Origin: Saccharofermentans sp. | GTDB lineage: Bacteria > Bacillota > Clostridia > Saccharofermentanales > Saccharofermentanaceae | Direction of reading: 5' to 3' | NCBI GenBank assembly: GCA_024695505.1 | Contig: JAILIB010000136.1 | Span: forward strand, 1-37,184 | Length of the DNA: 37,184 nucleotides | Shown: positions 1-8,297 of the stretch, piece by piece | Numbering within the stretch: the stretch's first letter is position 1 | How the letters are laid out: each line of letters starts with the position of its first letter | Program-made: the position numbers and the translations under genes | Notes under the pieces: generated by a model | What the model saw: the letters and a program-made list of their open reading frames with translations, nothing else | What the model was told of the DNA's origin: nothing | Databases searched by the model: none

Positions 1-403
1 AGATCCCGCATCCCGGAGGGGAGAGAAAGCTCCTTCCGCGCCGGCCTTTGCCTCCGGTCTGGGATTCAGATATGACGACAGTGCCTTCCGGTGCGCCTTT
101 CCGCGCAAGATCCTTGCAATAGTTGTTGGTGGAATCGACGACCGGAAGGACTGTTACGGACTCGATGCGTTCGGGAGAAAGGCTTGCCCCGAGAGTGCCC
201 GGATCGATCCTGTCTGGCCTTGAAGACAGCAGGTAGCCGCGGTTTGTGGCCGAATCGATCCCGTAGCCTTCATTTCTCAGGCTCATTACAGCTGAGTTGA
301 CTGCAGCGCGTGAGACTCCCAGCGCTTTGCTCGCAGCCTCGCCGGATACATAATCGCTGCTTTTAATGAGCATTGAGAGAAATCTGTCCTTTACAGACGG
401 CAT
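1..403 (-). CDS. birA: Biotin--[acetyl-CoA-carboxylase] ligase / biotin operon repressor (BirA), N-terminal part, truncated by left window edge
   Basis: Not in the ORF track. Reverse strand reads from ATG at 403: MPSVKDRFLSMLIKSSDYVSGEAASKALGVSRAAVNSAVMSLRNEGYGIDSATNRGYLLSSRPDRI...VTVLPVVDSTNNYCKDLARKGAPEGTVVISESQTGGKGRRGRSFLSPPG; N-terminal HTH plus the DSTN...G..V..E.Q..GKGRRGR BirA ligase signature. Confidence 0.93.
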   Translation of the reverse strand, partial: MPSVKDRFLSMLIKSSDYVSGEAASKALGVSRAAVNSAVMSLRNEGYGIDSATNRGYLLSSRPDRIDPGTLGASLSPERIESVTVLPVVDSTNNYCKDLARKGAPEGTVVISESQTGGKGRRGRSFLSPPGCGI

Positions 404-523
404 GATTAACACCTTCGTTTTAATTTTTTATGAGTATTTTAAACAATAGCACAATTTTATACACAATAATCTCTTATTTTGAGGTAAAATTAACAAAGAT
501 AGTTTTACTGTCACGGGGTTGTT

Positions 524-2293
524 ATGGCTGCTATATATACCAACTTATTGGGTATTATCGTTGTTTTGAGTATGTTTAGCCTGGCTTTGCTGGTCTATTA
601 TTCAACACGCGGAAACAACCTTCTCGAGATACTTCTCTCGGTATGTCTCCTCATAAGCAACATTGGATACTATTTCCTTTCGATAGCACGTTCTCCCGAT
701 ACGGCGTTCATAGCCAATTCGCTCGGTTACATAGGCGGAATATTCCTTCCGTTCATCGTAATGCTGAAACTCGCTGATTTCAGTAAATCAAGGATTCCCG
801 ACTGGTTTACTTTCACGATGGCCTTTTTCAACATACTGGTGTTCCTGACCATCATGATCAGCGAGAAGTACACGTTCTTCTATTCCGAAGCGGCTTTTGA
901 TCCCGGTCCGCCTGCAAAACTGATCGTTACCGCAGGACCTTTCTATTACGTCAGGTTCATTATCTTAGGCGTTGAGATGACGCTTTCGATCTTCTTTACG
1001 ATACTGACCTATATCGGCAGAAGAAAAGCGTCTTTCAAGACCATGATCCTCTTCGTCGGCATGATGTTCCTCGTATTCGTGGTTTATGTGACCGAGCTGT
1101 TAGTCAACCTCAGATATGAACTGGTTCCTTTCTTCTATCTGGCATGCTCGATAACTCTCAACTACTCATCGACCAGAATGTCGCTCTATGACGTTTCATT
1201 GAGCGTTCAGGAGAAGATAGAGGAAGTCAACAACTATGCCTACATGGTATTTGACAGGAACTACAACTTCGTCGGCTGCAACACGGCTGCTTACAAGTTC
1301 TTCCCCGAGCTTTCATCCGCAACGATAGACGCCAGGCTCAAAGCCGAGAACTATGCTCTGAAGAGCATCCTCAAATGGCTCCATGACACGAGCATGTATG
1401 CTGACAGGACAGATACGAAGAAGAAATTCATCAAGGATGACGTCGTCATAAACGACCGAAGTCCTGAAGAGCGAAAGCACCTTAACTGCGAGCTTAGTTT
1501 CATCCATTCCGGAAGCCGGAGCAGGATCGCGGGTTATCTTGTCGAACTTGTCGATGACACCGCCCAGCAGGCAAAGATCGAGCAGCTCAACTTCAGGGGA
1601 GAGAGGCTCCAGCGTGAAGCTGCCAAGCAGGCAAAGAAGCTTAAATCCTTACAGAGTTCCACGATCCTCGGAATGGCTGCCATGATCGAATCAAGGGATA
1701 ACTCGACGGGAGGCCACATCAACAGGACTTCCGCATGCTGCGCCCTGTTCGTCGAGTATCTCAGGACATGTCCCGAGTATAACAAGTCCGAGAATTACTG
1801 GGATGCCGTTGTTAATTCGGCGCCTCTGCACGACCTCGGAAAGATCAACATTTCGGATGCGATCCTTAAGAAGAGATCAAGCCTTAAGCCTTGGGAATAC
1901 GACGAGATGAAGACTCACGCCCAAAAAGGCGCTGAGATCGTGAAAAAGGTCCTTGCGGACGTTGACGATAAGGAGTTCGTAAAAGTCGCTTCCAACGTTG
2001 CTCATCATCACCACGAGAAATATAACGGAACCGGATATCCTGACGGCCTTGAGGGCAAGCACATTCCGTTTGAAGCAAGGATAATGGCTCTCGTTGATGT
2101 TTTTGACGCCCTGGTCAGCCAGAGGTACTACAAGAAGGCAATGTCGTACGAAGAGGCCTTCAAGATAATCGAAACTGAAAAGGGTGAGCATTTTGATCCT
2201 GAACTCGCCGATTCGTTCCTCTCCATGAAGCAGGAGATCATTGATCTTTACGAGTCATTTAACAATACTGATTACTCGAGAAACGAAGAGTGA
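524..2293 (+). CDS. Membrane sensor protein with about 7 N-terminal TM segments and C-terminal HD-GYP-type phosphohydrolase domain
   Basis: Hydrophobic N-terminal half; C-terminal motifs LHDLGKINISDAILKK, HHHHEKYNGTGYPDGLEGKHIPFEARIMALVDVFDAL, typical of HD-GYP. Confidence 0.88.
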   Translation: MAAIYTNLLGIIVVLSMFSLALLVYYSTRGNNLLEILLSVCLLISNIGYYFLSIARSPDTAFIANSLGYIGGIFLPFIVMLKLADFSKSRIPDWFTFTMAFFNILVFLTIMISEKYTFFYSEAAFDPGPPAKLIVTAGPFYYVRFIILGVEMTLSIFFTILTYIGRRKASFKTMILFVGMMFLVFVVYVTELLVNLRYELVPFFYLACSITLNYSSTRMSLYDVSLSVQEKIEEVNNYAYMVFDRNYNFVGCNTAAYKFFPELSSATIDARLKAENYALKSILKWLHDTSMYADRTDTKKKFIKDDVVINDRSPEERKHLNCELSFIHSGSRSRIAGYLVELVDDTAQQAKIEQLNFRGERLQREAAKQAKKLKSLQSSTILGMAAMIESRDNSTGGHINRTSACCALFVEYLRTCPEYNKSENYWDAVVNSAPLHDLGKINISDAILKKRSSLKPWEYDEMKTHAQKGAEIVKKVLADVDDKEFVKVASNVAHHHHEKYNGTGYPDGLEGKHIPFEARIMALVDVFDALVSQRYYKKAMSYEEAFKIIETEKGEHFDPELADSFLSMKQEIIDLYESFNNTDYSRNEE

Positions 2294-2320
2294 TCATTTC
2301 CTAAAAGAATCCTGATCTTT

Positions 2321-2346
2321 GGCAGCCTTTGGGGCTGCCTTATTTC
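2321..2346 (+). terminator. Rho-independent-like terminator after HD-GYP gene
   Basis: GGCAGCC-tttgg-GGCTGCC followed by TTATTTCATTTT. Confidence 0.7.
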
Positions 2347-2443
2347 ATTTTGTTAACATACTTGGGAATATTTGCGGTATCGCGTTGATTTGGAAAACAG
2401 AGTGATAGAATTAGCGTAGATTTCGGGTAAGAGGTCTTATGTT

Positions 2444-3937
2444 ATGGGGTTTAAACACAGATTAAGTTCCGCAGCGGTGATCGCTGCGGCTTTTATAGTT
2501 ACATTTACGGCCGTTCCGGGCAGGGACCGCGTGCTTGCGGACAGACTCGGCATACAAAGCCGTGTTGAGATACTGAAGCGTGACGCATCTTCCGACAGCA
2601 TGCACGTTTACTATGAGGCAGGCGACAAGACCTGCGGCAACAAGAACGGCTGGAAGAGCAAGGGGCAGATGACAACGCCCGTAAGCGGCAAGAAGATCGA
2701 GACGATCAAGATCAAGCTTTCCGGTAAGGAATATGAAGGCGGGATCAGGTATAAGGTCTTATGCCAGGGCAGCAGCAAGTGGAAGTCCTGGGTTGCTGAC
2801 GGAAAGCAGGCAGGCACCGCATCCAGACGCCTGGAAGCGATAAAGATCGAACTGACCGGAGACGTCAAGGAACACTATGACGTGTGCTACAGGACTCTCA
2901 CGCAGACTTACGGCTGGCTTAACTGGGCAAAGAACGGCGAAGTCAGCGGTACCGTCGGCTATTCGAAGAAGGTACAGGCTATACAGATAGTTCTCGTGCC
3001 CAAGGATTCCGGACTTCCCGGAAATGTATCTGGAATAGCAAGCCAGCAGGAAAAAGCCGCTATGGTCAAAGAAGATGACGGTGATGCAGGAAACAATAAT
3101 GCCGCATCCGGAGCTTTCAGCGCTCTGAGGTATGAGGACAATGCGGTGTATTACTACGACGCGAAGTCAGGCGATAATAAGACCGGCTGGATAAAGATCA
3201 ACGGACTGTCATATTATTTCGATCCTGCAAAGAACGGCAGACTTACCGATTTCAAGGTCAATGACTTCTTTTCAAAGGCAGTGTTTATAGGCAACTCCAC
3301 ATCCGAAGGCCTTACGACGTATTTCAATTCCAAGGGAAAGAAATATCTGGGCGGACCGCTGGTGGCTGCCAAGGTCAGCTACACATTCAATTCGGATAAG
3401 GCGAAGCTCGACGGATATATGCTCAAGTATAAGGGAAGCCAGCTCCAGGCAAAGGCCCTGGTCAAGAAAGCCGGTTCAAAATACGCCCTTATCATGATGG
3501 GCACAAACGATCTAGTCGGTACTTCTGCTTCCTCTGTAGCAAAAAAATACAAATCGTATATCGAGGGCATACAGAAGGAGAATCCGGGAGTCGTCATCTA
3601 CATACAGTCGACTACCCCGAGGCGCGGTACCAAAAACATCAAGAACCTGAATAACGATAAGATCAATGAACTTAACAAGCTTATGAAGTCTTATGCCGGT
3701 TCGAAGAGCAATGTCTACTTTATCGACATCAGCACTCCGCTTAAGGATACCGACGGAAACATGAAAAAGAGCTACTGCAGCGACGGCTATGTACACCTCA
3801 ATATGAAGGGCTACAAAGTCTGGGTCAATACGGTGGTTTCATATGTAAGGAAGCAACACTTGGACAATGCCACAGCTGAAGCGAAGAAAGCTACTGAAGC
3901 TGCTAAGACCCAGGCTGCGGCGACTGAGGCTGCATAG
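2444..3937 (+). CDS. Secreted protein: signal peptide, three ChW (clostridial hydrophobic W) repeats, one cell-wall/choline-binding-like repeat, C-terminal SGNH-type hydrolase
   Basis: N-terminal hydrophobic segment; GWKSKGQ...IETIKIKL, KWKSWVADGKQAGT...LEAIKIEL, GWLNWAKNGEVSGT...VQAIQIVL; TGWIKINGLSYYFDP; FIGNSTSEG, MMGTNDL, SDGYVHLN. Confidence 0.8.
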   Translation: MGFKHRLSSAAVIAAAFIVTFTAVPGRDRVLADRLGIQSRVEILKRDASSDSMHVYYEAGDKTCGNKNGWKSKGQMTTPVSGKKIETIKIKLSGKEYEGGIRYKVLCQGSSKWKSWVADGKQAGTASRRLEAIKIELTGDVKEHYDVCYRTLTQTYGWLNWAKNGEVSGTVGYSKKVQAIQIVLVPKDSGLPGNVSGIASQQEKAAMVKEDDGDAGNNNAASGAFSALRYEDNAVYYYDAKSGDNKTGWIKINGLSYYFDPAKNGRLTDFKVNDFFSKAVFIGNSTSEGLTTYFNSKGKKYLGGPLVAAKVSYTFNSDKAKLDGYMLKYKGSQLQAKALVKKAGSKYALIMMGTNDLVGTSASSVAKKYKSYIEGIQKENPGVVIYIQSTTPRRGTKNIKNLNNDKINELNKLMKSYAGSKSNVYFIDISTPLKDTDGNMKKSYCSDGYVHLNMKGYKVWVNTVVSYVRKQHLDNATAEAKKATEAAKTQAAATEAA

Positions 3938-3973
3938 CTTCCGTAAAGAATAATCATATGGAGGATTCCTTAA

Positions 3974-5032
3974 ATGAATAAGGAACGTACGATATTGGTC
4001 ATAGCTTTGATCTCATCCGCTGTCTGCCTTGGTGCCTGCAGAGGAGCAAAGAAAGAAGAACCCACGGTTACTGAAACGTCGCCCGTTATTACTACGGTTT
4101 CCGAAACAACACAGCCCAGTGAGTCGCAGGCTCCTGCGGAGTCAGTTCCGAATGGCGAAAATAAAGAACCCGGAACAAGCGGATCAGACCAATCCGGCAA
4201 TGCCAATACGGTTTCAGCTGAATATAATGCGGAAGTCGGTCCTTCTTACCCCATGAGATATGAGAACGATGCCGTGTATTGCCATGATCCTTCAACAGGC
4301 GAGAAGAAGACCGGTTATATAAGGATCAACGGGATTACGTATTTTTTCGATCCTGCTATGGGCGGCCAGCTGACCGATATATCTGTCGACGATTTCTTCT
4401 CAAAAGCGGTATTTATCGGTAATTCAACGTCTGAAGGCCTTACAACGTATTTCAATTCCAAGGGGAAAGATTATCTTGGTGGTCCTTTGGTAGCTGCAAA
4501 AGTCAGTTATACATTCAATTCCGACAAGTCCAAGCTCGACGGATACATGCTCAAATACAATGGTGAACAGCTGCAGGCAAAAGAGCTTGTAAAGAAAACG
4601 GGCTCCAAACGTGCGTTTATCATGATGGGAACCAACGACCTTATGGGAGCTGATGCTTCGGCTGTAGCCGAGAAATACAAAAAGTACATCGAGGGCATCG
4701 TCCAGGAAAACCCGGGAGTCGTGATCTACATCCAGTCGACTACTCCGAGACGCGGAACGAAGAACAGCGAAAGCCTTTCGAATGACAAGATCAATGAACT
4801 CAACAATCTTATGATGGAGTATGCAAATTCACAGAACAATGTCTTTTATATTGATATAAGCACTCCGCTTAAGGATGGGGAAGGAAATCTGAGCCAGTCT
4901 TATTCGAGCGATGGCTATGTGCATCTGAACATTCAAGGCTACAGCGTTTGGGTCAACAGGGTAGTGGATTATGTCAGAGCGGTCTACCTGGAGAAAGCGG
5001 TTGACGATGCAAGAGCATCTACCCAGGCTTAA
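3974..5032 (+). CDS. Lipoprotein SGNH-type hydrolase, paralogue of preceding gene
   Basis: Lipobox-like LGAC at N-terminus; C-terminal region closely matches 2444..3937 (VFIGNSTSEGLTTYFNSKGK-YLGGPLVAAKVSYTFNSDK, IYIQSTTPRRGTKN). Confidence 0.82.
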   Translation: MNKERTILVIALISSAVCLGACRGAKKEEPTVTETSPVITTVSETTQPSESQAPAESVPNGENKEPGTSGSDQSGNANTVSAEYNAEVGPSYPMRYENDAVYCHDPSTGEKKTGYIRINGITYFFDPAMGGQLTDISVDDFFSKAVFIGNSTSEGLTTYFNSKGKDYLGGPLVAAKVSYTFNSDKSKLDGYMLKYNGEQLQAKELVKKTGSKRAFIMMGTNDLMGADASAVAEKYKKYIEGIVQENPGVVIYIQSTTPRRGTKNSESLSNDKINELNNLMMEYANSQNNVFYIDISTPLKDGEGNLSQSYSSDGYVHLNIQGYSVWVNRVVDYVRAVYLEKAVDDARASTQA

Positions 5033-5134
5033 GGCCTTGTGAACCGTCATCCGATAATGCCACGTTTTCGTATTGATTTGAAAAGTTAAGAATGGTACTC
5101 TTCATACGAATTTTAATCGGAGGATAACTATTAT

Positions 5135-5458
5135 ATGAATAAAAAACTGACAGCCCTTTTGATCGCAGCAGCTGCCGCGTCAGTATTCTGCCTTGCGGCA
5201 TGCGGCGGAGACAAGCCCGCAAATACAACGGCTGCAACAACCGCGGCAACTGCGGCTCAGACAACGGCGGCTGCTGAAACGACCGCTGCTCCCGATGCCG
5301 GAACTGCAAATGCCAACGGCATTCCCAAGGAAGGCGATATGTATAAGGGAAAGAAAGTCGGAAGTGTTGAGAAGGTTCCTGACTGTGATGATGACAGCCA
5401 CGGCGTCTACTACATCTACGACGAGAACGAAGAACTGATCGAAGCCATCAAATACTAA
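5135..5458 (+). CDS. Small putative lipoprotein with Thr/Ala-rich linker
   Basis: MNKKLTALLIAAAAASVFCLAACGGDK lipobox (LAAC); TTAATTAATAAQTTAAAETTAA linker; SD GGAGG upstream. Confidence 0.75.
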   Translation: MNKKLTALLIAAAAASVFCLAACGGDKPANTTAATTAATAAQTTAAAETTAAPDAGTANANGIPKEGDMYKGKKVGSVEKVPDCDDDSHGVYYIYDENEELIEAIKY

Positions 5459-5662
5459 TAAAACAAGGGCTTCTGAGGTCTGCTAGCATTTTTCTGATGA
5501 AATCTGGTTATGACAAATTGCACAAAAACAAGATATTTCGGTTGTGCAATTTGTAAATAAAACCGATTGAGTTGAAACCGAAAGAAAAGTAACATAAGGC
5601 TGTCCAAGGGAAGGACCAAGGATAGAACAAAAAAGTACCAATAATAAGAGGAGGTATTTCTT

Positions 5663-5929
5663 ATGAAAGCTTTTTATTTGGATAATATTGATGTTGCTAC
5701 ACTGATGAAGGCACTTGACGAGTGCAAGGGAAGCGTAAACCTTATTACTGATGAAGGTGACCACTTCAACCTTAAGAGCAAGCTCAGCCAGATCACAGGC
5801 ATCATGAAGCTCATCGAGGGCGGTATCGTTTGCAATGCAAAGATCTCCTGCTCTGATCCCGATGACGAAGCAATGCTCTTCAGACTCAATCTTTTCGGAA
5901 AGATCGAAGACGACAACGAGAAGGCATAA
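5663..5929 (+). CDS. Small 88-aa protein of unknown function, possibly HPr-like fold
   Basis: Strong SD (AAGAGGAGG) and intact ORF; pattern SVNLITDEGDHFNLKSKLSQITGIMKLIEGG...SCSDPDDEAMLFRLNLFGK loosely resembles HPr-like small proteins; assignment by eye only. Confidence 0.65.
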   Translation: MKAFYLDNIDVATLMKALDECKGSVNLITDEGDHFNLKSKLSQITGIMKLIEGGIVCNAKISCSDPDDEAMLFRLNLFGKIEDDNEKA

Positions 5930-5977
5930 GGTTTATCCGAAAGTCTTTTCTTAATCAATATTAGAAAGCCAGAAAAA

Positions 5978-6010
5978 AAGGCCCTGCGGTTGTCAGTACC
6001 GCGGGGCCTT
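5978..6010. terminator. Bidirectional terminator between 88-aa gene and citrate synthase
   Basis: AAGGCCCTGCGGT-tgtcagt-ACCGCGGGGCCTT (13-bp stem, one wobble), A-tract on the left and T-rich right flank. Confidence 0.85.
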
Positions 6011-6029
6011 TACTTTTTGTGTCTGATGC

Positions 6030-7400
6030 TTACTTTCTGTCATCGAGCGGGACGAATTCCTGTCTTTCCTGGACGCAGCGGTAAGCGGGACGGATGATCT
6101 TTCCGTGACCGTTAAGTTCTTCAAGCCTGTGAGCCGACCATCCTGAGATCCTTGCTATCGCGAAAAGGGGAGTGAAGAGCTCTGTCGGAAGTCCGAGCAT
6201 TGAATAAACGAAACCGCTGTAGAAGTCGATATTCGCCGAAACGCCTTTGTAGATGTGTCTTTCGGCTGCAATGAGCTCTGCTGCGAGTCTTTCGACTTTT
6301 TCATAGAATCTGAATTCTGCTGAACGGCCTTTCTCTGAAGAGAGCTGGCGGACATATTCCTTGAAGATCTGTGCTCTCGGGTCGGAGATCGAATAGACCG
6401 CGTGGCCCATTCCGTAGATAACGCCGGAACGGTCGAAGGCTTCCTTGTGAAGGATCTTCTCTAAGTATCTCAAGATCTCGTCTTCGTCTTCCCAGTCGGA
6501 AACGTTCTTCTTGATCTCCTTGAACATCTTGACGACCTGGATGTTTGCACCGCCGTGCTTGGGTCCTTTGAGTGAGCAAAGGGATGCTGCGACTGACGAA
6601 TAAGTGTCAGTGCCGGAACTCGTAACGACGTGCGTGGTGAAGGTGGAGTTGTTACCTCCGCCGTGTTCTGCGTGAAGGATCAGCGAAACGTCGAGGATCT
6701 TTGCTTCAAGTGGAGTGAACTTATTGTCTGACCTGAGCATGTACAGGATATTCTCGGCAGCTGAGAGACCCGGCTTAGGACGGTGTACGATGAGCGAATC
6801 CCTGTCGAGGTAGTATTTCATTGCATCGTAGCTGTGTACCGCGATCTGGGGGAAGATGGAGATCAGCTCAAGAGACTGGCGCAGGACGTTCGGAAGGGAT
6901 ACGTCCATCGGCTGCAGATCGTACGCATAGAGATTTAACACCGCACGGGCGATGTTGTTCATGAGATCAGTGGAAGGCTTCTGCATGATTACGTCACGGA
7001 AGAAGTTCTTCGGCATCTTTGACCTTGATTCAGCCAGAAGGCCAATGAAATCCTCGAGTTCTTTTTTGTTCGGAAGCTTGCCGAAAAGGAGGAGGTACGT
7101 GGCCTCTTCGAAGCCGCAGTGCATTCCCTCGGGCTGGCCTGCTATAAGTTCTTTAACGTTAATGCCGCGATAGAAGAGTTCGCCTTCCGCGGGCACGGTC
7201 TTGCCGTCTACCGTCTTTGTCGCGTTGATCTCGGAAATGCGCGTAAGACCTGTGAGGACGCCTTTTCCGTTCAGGTCTCTGAGTCCTCTTTTTACATCGT
7301 ATTCGGTGTAGAGGTCAATGTCTATCTTGTTGGAACCGCATATTTTCGCGAGGTTTTCGATTTCGGGCGTGATTTTTGAGTAGCTGTTGTTCGTTGGCAT
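6030..7400 (-). CDS. gltA: Citrate synthase
   Basis: 456 aa; FYRGINVKELIAGQPEGMHCGFEEATYLLLFGKLP, LHAEHGGGNNSTFTTHVVTSSGTDTYSSVAASLCSLKGPKHGGAN, GMGHAVYSISDPRA. Confidence 0.95.
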   Translation of the reverse strand: MPTNNSYSKITPEIENLAKICGSNKIDIDLYTEYDVKRGLRDLNGKGVLTGLTRISEINATKTVDGKTVPAEGELFYRGINVKELIAGQPEGMHCGFEEATYLLLFGKLPNKKELEDFIGLLAESRSKMPKNFFRDVIMQKPSTDLMNNIARAVLNLYAYDLQPMDVSLPNVLRQSLELISIFPQIAVHSYDAMKYYLDRDSLIVHRPKPGLSAAENILYMLRSDNKFTPLEAKILDVSLILHAEHGGGNNSTFTTHVVTSSGTDTYSSVAASLCSLKGPKHGGANIQVVKMFKEIKKNVSDWEDEDEILRYLEKILHKEAFDRSGVIYGMGHAVYSISDPRAQIFKEYVRQLSSEKGRSAEFRFYEKVERLAAELIAAERHIYKGVSANIDFYSGFVYSMLGLPTELFTPLFAIARISGWSAHRLEELNGHGKIIRPAYRCVQERQEFVPLDDRK

Positions 7401-7499
7401 GACAGTTCTCCTTAATTTGCGTCAGTTGTCAGAAAGCTTGCAAAAATTGTCTTTTCCAGACATTTTAGAAGATTTTTGATGTGTTTTCAATTGATATTA

Positions 7500-8201
7500 T
7501 CAAATGAGGAAGCCGCCGTTTACTCCGACGATCTGTCCGGTGATGAATGAAGCTGAATCTGAAGCAAGGAAAAACATGGCTTTTGCAACGTCTTCAGGAG
7601 TACCCAGCCTTCCGAGAGGAGTCTCACACGCGAGGTCTTTTCTGTCTTCGTCAGAATAGTCTTTCATCATGTCTGTGTTAATGACGCCCGGAGATACGGC
7701 ATTTACGCGTATTCCTGAAGGACCGAGTTCTTTTGCGAGAGATTTTACGTAAGCGTCGACCGCGCCTTTGCTCGCAGAATAAAGGGCTTCGCATGAAGCA
7801 CCGGTCTGTCCCCACATTGAAGATACGGCAATGATGACGCCGCTCTTTCTTGAGATCATGCCGGGCATGAGAGCGTTTGCGAGATTGAAGAGTCCGCCGA
7901 AATTAGTATCCATGACAAGTCTGTAATCGTTTTCTCCGAAGTCCTGCGCAAGGCCTTTTACGGAGATACCCGCATTGGAAATGAGACAGTCGATGGGACC
8001 GAAATGCGCTTCTGATCTGAGGACTGCGGATCTTACCTGGACAGGGTTTGAGACGTCGCATTTTATAGAGAAGATGTCATCGTGGAATTCAGGGTCGTTC
8101 GTGTGGTAAAGGCAGGTGACGGACCAGCCGTTTTCGGCAAATAGATTCGTTGCGGCTCTTCCGATACCTCTGGAACCTCCGGATATGAGAACATGCGGCA
8201 T
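7500..8201 (-). CDS. SDR-family oxidoreductase (3-oxoacyl-ACP reductase-like, FabG-type)
   Basis: GGSRGIGRA nucleotide-binding motif, SNAG, Y(S)ASKGA catalytic motif, C-terminal ITGQIVGVNGGFLI; ATG at 8201 preferred (SD AAAGGGGTGA) over the GTG at 8210. Confidence 0.9.
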   Translation of the reverse strand: MPHVLISGGSRGIGRAATNLFAENGWSVTCLYHTNDPEFHDDIFSIKCDVSNPVQVRSAVLRSEAHFGPIDCLISNAGISVKGLAQDFGENDYRLVMDTNFGGLFNLANALMPGMISRKSGVIIAVSSMWGQTGASCEALYSASKGAVDAYVKSLAKELGPSGIRVNAVSPGVINTDMMKDYSDEDRKDLACETPLGRLGTPEDVAKAMFFLASDSASFITGQIVGVNGGFLI

Positions 8202-8297
8202 AACCGTCACCCCTTTCTAGTATTTTGTTACATTATATCCCTTTTACAAGTTGCTGCTTTACATTATAATAGCAACGTTTGAAATGGAGGAAGTGTC

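Noticed and set aside
91-300. Plus-strand 69-aa ORF
   Set aside because: Antisense to birA, which has a clear family signature.
1313-2191. Several minus-strand ORFs opposite the HD-GYP gene
   Set aside because: Overlap a clearly coding gene, no SD or recognisable protein; typical GC-frame shadow ORFs. The same applies to most antisense/out-of-frame ORFs in ftsK, smc, hppA, nadE and pnp.
5483-5764. Minus-strand 93-aa ORF over the 88-aa gene leader
   Set aside because: Hydrophobic low-complexity translation of AT-rich intergenic DNA, antisense to a gene with a strong SD.
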